Positions 18,259 to 26,576 of a DNA stretch of 43,904 bases are shown piece by piece. Origin of the DNA: Sporolactobacillus sp. THM7-7 (GTDB lineage Bacteria; Bacillota; Bacilli; Bacillales; Sporolactobacillaceae); contig NZ_SEMB01000029.1 of the NCBI RefSeq assembly GCF_004153225.1, positions 1-43,904 on the forward strand, read 5' to 3'. The notes below the pieces were generated by a model. That model was not told the DNA's origin, did no database searches, and saw nothing but the letters and a program-made list of their open reading frames with translations. Position numbers and translations under genes: made by a program. Positions within the stretch are counted from its first letter, which is position 1; the number at the start of each line of letters is the position of its first letter.

Positions 18259-19755
18259 ATGGTTATGAAAGTCGGGCATAAAACGTTGGCATTGAACATG
18301 TACATTAACGGTGAATGGCGGCACGGTGGCGCGAATCAAAAACGAACAATCATTAATCCGGCTAATGGCGAAGTGATCGCCGAGGCGGTGGAAGGAACCG
18401 TGTCCGATGTGAAACAGGCTGTGCAGGCGGCCAGAAAAGCATTTGACAGCGGCATTTGGTCGGAGCTTTCCGCGGAAGAGCGGGCGGATTACCTGCTTCA
18501 AGCAGCCGATAAGATCGATGAACGTCATGATGAATTGACGGCGCTTGAGACGATGGATAACGGCAAACCACTCAGAGAAGCGGGTTACGATATCAGCGAT
18601 GCAGCTGCCTGTTTTCGCTATTATGCCGGTCTGATTTTAGCGCCTCACGGGGAAACGTACCATGTGCCCGATAATATGCAGGCTATGGTTGTCCGGGAAC
18701 CGATCGGCGTCTGCGGGCTGATCGTTCCCTGGAATTACCCGCTTCTGATGAGCGTGTGGAAAATCGCTCCGGCGCTGGCCGCGGGGAATACGATTGTTTA
18801 TAAACCGGCTGAAATCACGCCTGTGACTCCGACCAAACTGTTTGAGATTTTTGAGGAGATCGGCTTGCCGAAAGGTGTGGCCAATATGGTCATGGGTGCG
18901 GGCGAGACCGTCGGAAACGAAATTGCCGTCAATGATGACGTAGATATGGTTTCATTTACCGGCGGAACGGACACAGGCAGGCATATCATGAAAGCGGCCA
19001 GCGGCAATATGAAGAAAATATCCCTTGAGCTGGGCGGCAAATCTCCAAACATCATTTTTGCCGATGCCGATTTTGAAACGGCGGTCGACTATGCCTTGTT
19101 CGGCATCTATTGCGGATCGGGTCAGGTTTGTTCGGCCGGATCGCGTATTTTAGTGGAAGAAAGCATCAAAGATCGGTTTATCGCACGTTTTGTCGAGCGG
19201 GCCAACAAGATTACAGTGGGACCGGGGGATGATCCGAACACGGAAATGGGCCCAGTTGTCAGTCAAGAACAGCTGGATAAAGTGTTAAAGTACATCAAGA
19301 TCGGCAAAGAGGAAGGGGCGGAACTAGCTTGCGGTGGCTATCGACTGACCCAAAATGGTCTGGACAAAGGCTTTTTTGTCGCGCCGACTGCCTTCATTCA
19401 TACAAAACCGGATATGCGTATCGTTCAGGAAGAAATCTTCGGTCCGGTTGTCGTTTTTCAAACGTTCAAAAATGAAGCGGAAGCGATCAAACTGGCCAAT
19501 GATACTCGGTACGGTCTGGCTGGCGGCGTGTTTACCCAGGATGCGGCGAAAGCAATGCGCGTCATTAAAAAGGTACGTGCCGGGATTACATGGGTCAACA
19601 CCTACCACGGCACCTATAACGAAGCGCCTTGGCATGGCTATAAACAAAGCGGCATCGGATCCAGTCTCGGAACGTATGGTTTAGATGAATTCCTGGAAAC
19701 GAAACAAATCAACTTCAATCTGAATGTCGAGCCGATTGGCTGGTTCGCCGAATGA
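18259..19755 (+). CDS. Aldehyde dehydrogenase, aminobutyraldehyde/betaine-aldehyde type
   Basis: NAD-dependent aldehyde dehydrogenase, 498 residues. It probably oxidises 4-aminobutyraldehyde (from PatA) to GABA. It belongs to the BetB/PuuC-like branch, not the GabD branch: CGLIVPWNYPLLMSVWKIAP, FTGGTDTGRHIMKAA, general base Glu257 in SLELGGKSPN, nucleophile Cys291 in GSGQVCSAGSR, and WVNTYHGTYNEAPWHGYKQSGIG (given in parts: WVNTYH, EAPWHGYKQSG). ATG at 18259 has GGGAGGGG six bases upstream; the frame is open to 18199 without a better start. It is 147 bp after patA with no terminator between them, so it is probably read from the patA promoter. An intrinsic terminator follows. Confidence 0.87.
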   Translation: MVMKVGHKTLALNMYINGEWRHGGANQKRTIINPANGEVIAEAVEGTVSDVKQAVQAARKAFDSGIWSELSAEERADYLLQAADKIDERHDELTALETMDNGKPLREAGYDISDAAACFRYYAGLILAPHGETYHVPDNMQAMVVREPIGVCGLIVPWNYPLLMSVWKIAPALAAGNTIVYKPAEITPVTPTKLFEIFEEIGLPKGVANMVMGAGETVGNEIAVNDDVDMVSFTGGTDTGRHIMKAASGNMKKISLELGGKSPNIIFADADFETAVDYALFGIYCGSGQVCSAGSRILVEESIKDRFIARFVERANKITVGPGDDPNTEMGPVVSQEQLDKVLKYIKIGKEEGAELACGGYRLTQNGLDKGFFVAPTAFIHTKPDMRIVQEEIFGPVVVFQTFKNEAEAIKLANDTRYGLAGGVFTQDAAKAMRVIKKVRAGITWVNTYHGTYNEAPWHGYKQSGIGSSLGTYGLDEFLETKQINFNLNVEPIGWFAE

Positions 19756-19813
19756 TCGTAATTTAAGGGCGATTTGATCGTATAGTTTAGGAAAAATTCA
19801 TATCTTTTTTAGT

Positions 19814-19849
19814 CCCGAAGGAGCGGAGTTCTGCTGCTTTGGGGTTTTT
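19814..19849 (+). terminator. Rho-independent terminator of patA-aldehyde dehydrogenase unit
   Basis: CCC and AAG-G-AGC (19814-19823) pair with GCT-G-CTT and GGGG (19832-19844) with one internal mismatch, followed by TTTTT. The opposite strand has no T run, so it serves only the plus-strand genes although it lies between convergent genes. Confidence 0.78.
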
Positions 19850-19879
19850 GTTTTCTGAAAATTTATCCTTGATAACGAT

Positions 19880-20707
19880 TCACTTCCGTTTTACCTGAAC
19901 TTGGAGTTCGGTTAAATATTCGCCCGTGTCATCCGTTTCATAACAACCCAATTTACATATTTCAAAGAGATTCGAGCAAATCCGATAATGATGGTTCTCT
20001 GCGAAATGCCGTAACTTTGGAAACAGGCGTTTCGTATTGATGTAGTCGCCCCGATAAGACAGAGTCAGGTATTCTCCGGCGGGTAAAAAATAGTTCGGCG
20101 TGACGTTTTGTTCCGGGCTAAGTGTGAAGAAAATCGTTTTGCAGTTAAAATAAGGCGAATTCTGAGAAGAGTGGTCTATTTCCAGTTCGTAGCAATCCGG
20201 ATTGCCGATGAGGGCTGTTTCGATTTTATTTAACTGGATCAGTTCTTGAAGAAAGTAATTCGCTTCTAGCTCTTCCCCCGAGAAGTCATTATGCAGACAA
20301 ATGGCGTTTCTTTTCGGAAAACGGACGACCTGGATTGTCTCGTCACCGTTTTCTTTTGCGGCTTCATATATTTTTCTCAGCGTTCTCTGGAATTTGGAAC
20401 GTATCTTCTTTAAATGAGCGATTTTTTGAGTGATTTCCTGACTTTGCCGTTCTAAAAGGCCTAATGTTGATTTCAGCTTCCTATTCGTCAAATAGTCGCG
20501 AATCGTCGTGAGCGGAACATCTAAAGAAGAGTGCAACTCATTTAATGTCTGGATTTTTTGCAGGTCTTGCAGAGAATAATAGCGATACCCGTTATTCCCC
20601 CGTTTTGGCGAGAGAATCCCAACTTTTTCATAGTACCTTAAAGAGTCGATGCCGATGTTAAACAGTTTCGAGACTTCTTTGATTTTGTAAAAACTCTTCA
20701 GTGCCAT
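19880..20707 (-). CDS. MerR-family regulator with GyrI-like ligand domain
   Basis: A 275-residue activator of the BmrR/BltR style. Residues 5-75 form the MerR winged helix (YKIKEVSKLFNIGIDSLRYY, EKVGILSPKRGNNGYRYYS). A coiled-coil dimerisation helix at about 80-125 follows, then a C-terminal domain of about 150 residues that looks like the GyrI-like effector domain (LPAGEYLTLSYRGDY). The ATG is preceded by TAGGAGAAG. It is transcribed divergently from the aminotransferase-Fe-ADH-puuB-potABCD operon. The promoter of that operon has a MerR-type 19-bp spacer with a dyad, so this protein is its likely activator. GyrI-like domains bind amphipathic cations; a polyamine or amino-aldehyde effector would fit, but is inference. 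B. subtilis BltR, next to a spermidine acetyltransferase, is a loose parallel. Confidence 0.9.
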   Translation of the reverse strand: MALKSFYKIKEVSKLFNIGIDSLRYYEKVGILSPKRGNNGYRYYSLQDLQKIQTLNELHSSLDVPLTTIRDYLTNRKLKSTLGLLERQSQEITQKIAHLKKIRSKFQRTLRKIYEAAKENGDETIQVVRFPKRNAICLHNDFSGEELEANYFLQELIQLNKIETALIGNPDCYELEIDHSSQNSPYFNCKTIFFTLSPEQNVTPNYFLPAGEYLTLSYRGDYINTKRLFPKLRHFAENHHYRICSNLFEICKLGCYETDDTGEYLTELQVQVKRK

Positions 20708-21086
20708 GAAAACTTCTCCTAACTAAGCGTGTTCTCTTCCGGATGTTCGAAAAGTCCGGGGAAAATGGCTTCTCATTTTTTTTCATTCGCTTGCTGCTCT
20801 GTTCATCGCGTTTTTGGGGTACATGCTTAAGCAGTCCGAGCCGCGTTTCCCTAGTCCTCCTCGCTCATTTTTAACCATGCACCACTGTGTTAGAAATTCT
20901 GACCGTATTTTTAGAAAAATAGAGAATTTACTGGAAAATAATCTTGACTCTGGTACAATACCATAGTTTAAAATGAGTGTCAATCAGGAGAGGGGTTGAA
21001 GATATTCCCGATATGTAGGGCATTGAAGCAGATCGATCCACGAAAAAAACTCAGCCGTTGAAAAATTGAAGAGTGGAGTGAGTGAG
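20708..21086. other. Divergent control region between merR-type gene and polyamine operon
   Basis: These 379 bp hold no credible gene; a 66-codon minus-strand frame crosses the promoter and is rejected. A CCGGA...TCCGG hairpin (20739-20759) lies in the regulator's leader. The operon promoter and operator are at 20944-20974, leaving about 105 bases of untranslated leader. Confidence 0.6.
20944..20974 (+). promoter_or_regulatory. MerR-type promoter with operator in a 19-bp spacer
   Basis: -35 TTGACT (20944-20949) and -10 TAAAAT (20969-20974) are 19 bp apart, too long for normal sigma-A use. A dyad with arms ACTCTGGTA (20947-20955) and TACCATAGT (20959-20967), one mismatch and a 3-bp centre, fills the spacer and overlaps the -35. 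This is the arrangement that MerR-family proteins, such as BmrR at its target, correct by untwisting the DNA. Confidence 0.8.
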
Positions 21087-22460
21087 TTGAAAAAAGAAAC
21101 GTTAATCGATGATTTAGAGCAGGTGATCGGATATATTAAAAATAGTCGAAATTTATCGAAAGAGGATAAGGAAAAAATAACAAATGAAACGATTGAATAC
21201 ACAAAAACCAACCTGAATCCTGGTTGGCTCGATTATCGAAAATCCGTATCAGAGAATTATGCGATTGTCGAATGGGCGGACGGCGGGGATGCGTTTTATG
21301 ACTTGTACGGTCAAAAATACATGGATTTTCTCGGCGGATATGGCATTTTTACGGCTGGACATCGCAATCCAGAGATTTTAAACCCGATATTAAAACAATT
21401 AGACCGGCAGCCGATGAATAGCCAGGAGCTGCTCGAGCCGCTTCGCGGTTACCTGGCAAAAATTATGGCGGAGATCACCCCCGGAAATTTACACAACATT
21501 TTTTTCACGAGTGGAGGGGCGGAGGCTGTTGAAATGGCATTGAAACTGGCGAAACTGGCAAGCGGAAAACAATGGTTTATTTCTGCGGTCAACGCTTTTC
21601 ACGGCAAGTCGTTTGGCGCGCTCTCGGTAACCGGGAAAAACATGTATCGCGCGCCCTACCTTCCCTTGCTCCAGCAAGTCCAGCATGTGGAATACGGCAA
21701 TGCCGAAGCGATGGAAACGGCGATTAAAAATTTAATCGCGGTCGGAGAATCAGTTGCCGCGGTCATTCTGGAACCGATTCAGGGGGAGGCGGGCGTCATG
21801 ATTCCGCCGGAAGGCTATTTGAAAAAAGTTCGCGAGATTTGCGATCAGTATGGCATTTTGCTGATTCTAGATGAAATTCAGACCGGAATGGGTCGAACAG
21901 GGACGATGTGGCGCTGCGAGGCGGAAGATGTCGTGCCGGACATTATGTGCTTCGGAAAATCATTCGGCGGGGGACTCTGTCCAGCCACGGGGATTATGTT
22001 CAAAGAAGCGTTGTTAGTGAACGAAATGGCTGAGGATCCATGCCTGTTAGGTTCGCCGACGTTCGCGGGCAACCCGCTTTCCAGCGTGGCGTCACTGGCA
22101 ACGATTCGGTACATGCTGAAAAATGATATTCCCGGCATGTGCAAGAGAAAAGGCGCGATCATTTTATCCAAACTGAAAAATCTGCAAAAGAAATATCCGG
22201 AGATTTTAATTGATTTCAGAGGCGCAGGATTGCTGATCGCCATGGAATTTGAAAATTCCGATATTGGTTATTTTGTGGCGAAGCATTTATTCAGCAAAAA
22301 AATATTGACCGCCGGCACGCTGAATAACGCGAAAACGATCCGAATCGAGCCGCCGGCCGTCATTTCAGAGGAAGCCATTGACGTATTGGGTCAGGAATTA
22401 GATAACGTGTTTGAACAGGTAAGAGCAGAATTTATCGAAAAAAAGGAAGCGATAAAATGA
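21087..22460 (+). CDS. PatA-like class-III aminotransferase, first of a tandem pair
   Basis: PLP-dependent aminotransferase related to putrescine aminotransferase: NLNPGWLDYRKSV, FLGGYGIFTAGHRNPEIL, SQELLEPLRGYLAKIM and [21 protein letters not shown]. The Schiff-base lysine is Lys291 in CFGKSFGGGL. The region that is TNSGTES in PatA is TSGGAEAVEMALKLAKLAS here, and GSPTFAGNPLSS replaces [11 protein letters not shown], so substrate preference may differ. The best start is TTG at 21087, with GGAG eight bases upstream; TTG at 21066 has no site. About 457 residues. It overlaps the next aminotransferase by 4 bp (ATGA). It likely acts on a polyamine or diamine brought in by PotABCD. Confidence 0.85.
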   Translation: MKKETLIDDLEQVIGYIKNSRNLSKEDKEKITNETIEYTKTNLNPGWLDYRKSVSENYAIVEWADGGDAFYDLYGQKYMDFLGGYGIFTAGHRNPEILNPILKQLDRQPMNSQELLEPLRGYLAKIMAEITPGNLHNIFFTSGGAEAVEMALKLAKLASGKQWFISAVNAFHGKSFGALSVTGKNMYRAPYLPLLQQVQHVEYGNAEAMETAIKNLIAVGESVAAVILEPIQGEAGVMIPPEGYLKKVREICDQYGILLILDEIQTGMGRTGTMWRCEAEDVVPDIMCFGKSFGGGLCPATGIMFKEALLVNEMAEDPCLLGSPTFAGNPLSSVASLATIRYMLKNDIPGMCKRKGAIILSKLKNLQKKYPEILIDFRGAGLLIAMEFENSDIGYFVAKHLFSKKILTAGTLNNAKTIRIEPPAVISEEAIDVLGQELDNVFEQVRAEFIEKKEAIK

Positions 22461-23881
22461 TTACGATGAGCGATAAACAGGCTGTTTTAGAAGAACTGGA
22501 TCGGGTACTGGGTTACGTCACCGGCGACACGGTGATTGATGCACACGAGATAGAAAGAATCAAGAAAGAGACGGTGGATAACCTCGGCACTTATATTAAT
22601 CCCCAATTCCTGGAGATTAGAAAATCGACGAAAGGGGACGATGGCGCATTTAACGCTGTGATCGAGTGGCGGGATGAGGGGGAATTTTTTTACGACATCG
22701 AAGGCAACCAATATATTGACTGCCTAGGCGGCTACGGTGTCTTTACGCCGGGACATCGAAATCCAGAGATTGTCAAAATCGTGAAGGCGCAGTTAAGCCG
22801 CCTCGGGCTGCACAGCCAGGAATTACTGGAACCGCTGCGCGCTTATTTAGCCAAAACGATGGAGCTGATTACGCCAGGCGATCTGCAATATGCCTTCTTT
22901 ACAAACGGAGGAGCCGAAGCGGTGGAGATGGCGCTGAAACTTGCCCGTCTCTACACCGGCGGGAAATGGTACATTTCTACACGGAACGCGTTCCACGGAA
23001 AAACGGTCGGCGCCTTGACCGCGACAGGAAAGGCGTTCACAAGAAAGCCATTCACGCCGCTCATTCCGACTTCTTATCATGTTCCTTACAATAACGCTCC
23101 GGCCGTTCGCGACGCCATTGAAAATTTAATGGATGTCGGCGAAAAAGTGGCCGCGGTTATTGTCGAACCGATTCAAGGTGAGGGGGGCGTCAATGTCCCA
23201 GATCCGGGTTATCTGTCTGAACTGAGAAAAATCTGTAATACGTATGATGTATGCCTGATTTTTGATGAAATCCAGACCGGGATGGGCCGAACGGGGACGA
23301 TGTGGCGATGCGAGGCCGAACAGGTTGTCCCGGACATCATGACGTACGGCAAAGCGTTTGGCGGCGGGATTGTCCCAATCACCGGCATTATCGCTAAAGG
23401 AAAATTATGGACGGACGAATTAATTAAAAATCCTAATTTGCTCGGTTCACCGACCTTTGGCGGCAATCCGATTTCCTGTGCCGCGGCTCTGGCGACAATC
23501 ACCTATATGTTAAAGCATCGCACACCGGAAACGTGCAAAGTCAAAGGCGGCAAAATATTGAACGGGTTAAAGGGGATTCAAAAAAAGCATCCGTCCGTTT
23601 TGTTAGACGTCCGTGGGGCCGGTTTGCTGATCGGCATGCAATTTAAAAATGGGAAAATCGGTTTTCATGTCGCTACGGAACTTTTTAAGCGGCGCATCCT
23701 GACAGCTGGAACGGAAATCAATGCGACAACGATTCGCATCGAACCGACCGCTCTTATTTCGGATGAATCGATTGAAAAACTGCTTTTCCACGTCGATGAA
23801 GTGCTCGCGAAAACCGAGGCGCTGATCGCGGCCGGGAAATTTAAAGAAAACGTAGCGAAGCCAGGCTCGGACGCCAGCTGA
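22457..23881 (+). CDS. PatA-like class-III aminotransferase, second of a tandem pair
   Basis: A paralogue of the preceding gene, 474 residues, sharing the same changes from standard Pat[69 protein letters not shown] and LGSPTFGGNPISCAAALATI. Lys299 in TYGKAFGGGI is the Schiff-base residue, so both copies look catalytically whole. The start ATG overlaps the previous stop and has AAGGAAG upstream. The C-terminus has a longer tail than its partner. The overlap makes near-equal expression likely; the two may form a heteromer or act on the two different ends of an asymmetric polyamine. Neither idea can be settled from sequence. Confidence 0.86.
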   Translation: MITMSDKQAVLEELDRVLGYVTGDTVIDAHEIERIKKETVDNLGTYINPQFLEIRKSTKGDDGAFNAVIEWRDEGEFFYDIEGNQYIDCLGGYGVFTPGHRNPEIVKIVKAQLSRLGLHSQELLEPLRAYLAKTMELITPGDLQYAFFTNGGAEAVEMALKLARLYTGGKWYISTRNAFHGKTVGALTATGKAFTRKPFTPLIPTSYHVPYNNAPAVRDAIENLMDVGEKVAAVIVEPIQGEGGVNVPDPGYLSELRKICNTYDVCLIFDEIQTGMGRTGTMWRCEAEQVVPDIMTYGKAFGGGIVPITGIIAKGKLWTDELIKNPNLLGSPTFGGNPISCAAALATITYMLKHRTPETCKVKGGKILNGLKGIQKKHPSVLLDVRGAGLLIGMQFKNGKIGFHVATELFKRRILTAGTEINATTIRIEPTALISDESIEKLLFHVDEVLAKTEALIAAGKFKENVAKPGSDAS

Positions 23882-23955
23882 GCTTTATCTTTTCTTAATT
23901 CGCTGGACCGCCTGACAGGCAGGAGTAAATGAAACAAGAGGAAAAGAGGGATAGG

Positions 23956-25131
23956 ATGTTCGAATTTTATATGCCGTCACAATTATGCATCGGAAAAGGT
24001 GCGCTGGAAAAGCTGAAACAATTGCCGATGGAAGCTGCGAAGGCCTGCATCATTACGACAAATGGGCGCTCCGTAAAAAAATACGGTTATTTGGCGAAAG
24101 TGGAACAATTACTAAAGGAATCGGGCATTGAATCCATACTTTTCGATAAAGTGCAGGCCAATCCAATCCGAAAACATGTGATGGCAGCGGCGCAATTAGT
24201 GAAAAAGGAAGGATGCGACGTCATCGTCGGTTTAGGCGGCGGGAGCGCTATTGATACGGCGAAATGCGTGGCGGCGATGGCGGTCAATCCGGGAGACTTA
24301 TGGGATTACATTGGCGATGGCAGCGGCAAGGGGATGGATCCCTCCAATAGTTCGCTGCCGGTCATCGCCATTCCTACGACAGCCGGAACGGGAAGCGAGG
24401 CAGATCCCTGGGCGGTAACGACGAATGAAGAGACGGATGAAAAAATCGACTTTGGCAATCGGTTTAGTTTTCCCGTTTTGTCGATCGTGGATCCGGAGCT
24501 GATGGTAACGGTCCCGAAAAGACTGACCGTTTTTCAAGGATTTGATGCACTTTTTCATGCAACAGAAGGGTACATTGCCGCCGCAGCCAATCCGATCAGC
24601 GAGATTCTTTCTCTTCGAGCGATTGAATTAATCTCAAAGAACTTGCCGCTCGCGGCGGCTGACGGGAAAAATCTGGGAGCGAGAAGCAATATGGCGCTCG
24701 CAAGCACGATCAGCGGTATTGTGGAGAGCATCAGCGATTGCACAAGTTCTCATGCGATTGCTCACGCCCTGAGCGGAAAACATCCGAAATTGACGCATGG
24801 CGAATGTTTGATGGCGATCTGTTTGCCATACTATGAACATTTTTTAGAGGATGCCGGTGAACGCTATATCAAGATGGCAGAGGTCATGGGCGAGGATGTG
24901 AAAACATTCGATGTCAAGGAGCGTCCAAGGGCATTCTTGCATGCTTTGGAACGGTTGATGACGCAATGCGGCATGAGGCATATTCACATGTCGCAGTACG
25001 GAGTGAACAAGAACCGCGCACGGGAGTACGCTCAATTTGCCTATGATACGATGAGCGGCTTATTTGACGAAGATCCGCGCCGGCTGACGTTTGACGAGAC
25101 GGTCGATATAATTGAACAGGCGATCGTTTAG
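23956..25131 (+). CDS. Iron-containing alcohol dehydrogenase
   Basis: Group-III metal-dependent NAD(P)-alcohol dehydrogenase, about 391 residues. The dinucleotide site is VIVGLGGGSAIDTAK, followed by PTTAGTGSEADPWAV. Metal ligands are in place: Asp and His in GFDALFHATEGY, His in SHAIAHALSG and His in KLTHGECLM. The ATG at 23956 has GAGGG five bases upstream and gives the family-like N-terminus MFEFYMPSQLCIGKG; an in-frame ATG at 23929 has AGGAG only three bases away. It lies directly after two enzymes that should make amino-aldehydes. It could reduce these to amino alcohols or, in reverse, oxidise an amino alcohol substrate. No dedicated aldehyde dehydrogenase is in this operon, which makes this gene's role notable. 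Confidence 0.9.
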   Translation: MFEFYMPSQLCIGKGALEKLKQLPMEAAKACIITTNGRSVKKYGYLAKVEQLLKESGIESILFDKVQANPIRKHVMAAAQLVKKEGCDVIVGLGGGSAIDTAKCVAAMAVNPGDLWDYIGDGSGKGMDPSNSSLPVIAIPTTAGTGSEADPWAVTTNEETDEKIDFGNRFSFPVLSIVDPELMVTVPKRLTVFQGFDALFHATEGYIAAAANPISEILSLRAIELISKNLPLAAADGKNLGARSNMALASTISGIVESISDCTSSHAIAHALSGKHPKLTHGECLMAICLPYYEHFLEDAGERYIKMAEVMGEDVKTFDVKERPRAFLHALERLMTQCGMRHIHMSQYGVNKNRAREYAQFAYDTMSGLFDEDPRRLTFDETVDIIEQAIV

Positions 25132-25197
25132 AACCTGCAGGAAAGAGACATAAAAGTTGCGGAATCATGCAAGAACACAATGAGAGGGGCAAGCTGA

Positions 25198-26481
25198 GTG
25201 ACGACATATCGGTCCATGTGGGCAGCGACAGCGAACAAACGCAAGGAACGACCGGTTCTTCAAGGGAGAGCGAGCTGCGATGTTGTGATTATCGGCGGAG
25301 GGTTTACAGGTCTATCAACCGCCTACCACCTTCAGCAGAATGGATGCCAAACCATTGTGCTGGAAAAGGAAAGCGCCGCTTTTGGAGCAAGCGGAAGAAA
25401 CGGGGGCGAGGTGCTCACGGGTTTCGCCATCCCGATGTCGAAAATCGCTAAATCAAAGGGCATCAAAACCGCAAAGCAAATGTTCCGACTTTCTCTCGAC
25501 GCGGTTGACTTAGTTGAAGCGATAATTCACAAACACCGAATCAAGTGTGATTTTAAAAAGAGCGGCGCTTTTATTGCGGCCGCTAAGCCGAGCCATTTGG
25601 AATCCCTGAAAAAAGAGCAGGAGATCCTGCAAAGGGATTTTAACTATCCAGTAAAAATTATAGAAAAAAAGGATCTGGAAACCGAACTCAGAACATCGTA
25701 TTATTGTGGAGGCAGTGTCGATGAAAATAGCGCGCACTTCCATCCGTTAAACTATGCGTTAGGTCTTGCTGAGGCGGCGGAAGTACTCGGGGCCTCCATT
25801 TATGAGCATTCCGAAGTCTTGAAAATTCATCATACAGCGAATAGAAAGGTGGTGGTGACGACTGATCGGGGGCAGGTGACAGCACGTGCGGTAGTTATTG
25901 CTACCAATGCTTATTCGGGACCATTGAATCGGAACATTCAGAAGTCGGTAGTGCCTGTTGAGAGTATCATGATCGCGACAGAACCCCTTTCCGAAGAGCT
26001 GATGGAATCTTTGATCAAAAAGAACCGGGCGGTTTACGACACGAAACATCTATTATTCTATTTTCGCAGAACAGCGGATAATCGTTTGGCGTTTGGCGGA
26101 TCGGGAAGCTCATACAGTAAGCAGGATTGGGAAAAAAGATATGCGAATCTGCACCGCGGTATGCTTGATGTCTTTCCGGAGCTGAAGAACGTACGTATTG
26201 AGTATCAGTGGGGAGGAAAGGTCGGATTTGCGAGAGAGAGGCTGCCGCAGCTCGGGCAGCTGGATGACGGGACCCACTTTGCTTTTGGATTTGCCGGCCA
26301 TGGCGCCGCGTTAACTACGATGGCGGGAAAACTGATCGCTGAAAGTATCATCAATGGAGGGGACGTTACTAGTCCGCTTCGAAAAGAGTCGGTTCGTCCC
26401 TTTCCATTTTTCAGCCAGCACGCCAAAGCAGTCGGCATAATGAAATTATATTATCAATGGCTGGATCGTGTGTCCAGATGA
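25198..26481 (+). CDS. FAD-dependent amine oxidoreductase, PuuB-like
   Basis: A 427-residue flavoprotein of the glycine/D-amino-acid oxidase (DAO) family. The FAD fingerprint CDVVIIGGGFTGLSTAYHL begins near residue 28, followed by FGASGRNGGEVLTGF and, near the C-terminus, FAFGFAGHGAALTTMAGKLI. The N-terminal SMWAATANKRKERPVLQG resembles the start of gamma-glutamylputrescine oxidoreductase PuuB. The GTG start has GAGAGGGG nine bases upstream. No PuuA (gamma-glutamylputrescine synthetase) or PuuD is in the window, so the substrate may be a free or otherwise modified amine and not a gamma-glutamyl amine. It probably forms an aldehyde, ammonia or amine and H2O2 or reduced acceptor. It sits just before potABCD. 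Confidence 0.82.
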   Translation: MTTYRSMWAATANKRKERPVLQGRASCDVVIIGGGFTGLSTAYHLQQNGCQTIVLEKESAAFGASGRNGGEVLTGFAIPMSKIAKSKGIKTAKQMFRLSLDAVDLVEAIIHKHRIKCDFKKSGAFIAAAKPSHLESLKKEQEILQRDFNYPVKIIEKKDLETELRTSYYCGGSVDENSAHFHPLNYALGLAEAAEVLGASIYEHSEVLKIHHTANRKVVVTTDRGQVTARAVVIATNAYSGPLNRNIQKSVVPVESIMIATEPLSEELMESLIKKNRAVYDTKHLLFYFRRTADNRLAFGGSGSSYSKQDWEKRYANLHRGMLDVFPELKNVRIEYQWGGKVGFARERLPQLGQLDDGTHFAFGFAGHGAALTTMAGKLIAESIINGGDVTSPLRKESVRPFPFFSQHAKAVGIMKLYYQWLDRVSR

Positions 26482-26576
26482 TGGAAGACGAAGAAGAAGC
26501 CCGCGTGATTCAAAATCGGACAGCTTTATCTGTCAAACAATTGTTTCATAGAGGGAGGAAAGAGAAAAATGAGTGA
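26478..26576 (+). CDS. Possible 32-residue micro-ORF between puuB-like gene and potA
   Basis: A short frame starts in an ATGATG overlapping the stop of the FAD oxidoreductase and ends in a TGA overlapping the start of potA (ATGAGTGA). It reads [15 protein letters not shown] and then a basic end (HRGRKEKNE): an acidic head and basic tail with no known domain. There is no clear ribosome site, so only translational coupling could express it. The exact fit to the gap is suggestive but may be chance. Confidence 0.15.
   Translation: MMEDEEEARVIQNRTALSVKQLFHRGRKEKNE

Noticed and set aside
20783-20983. 66-codon minus-strand frame upstream of the MerR-type gene
   Set aside because: It crosses the MerR promoter/operator, has no ribosome site and an unremarkable composition.
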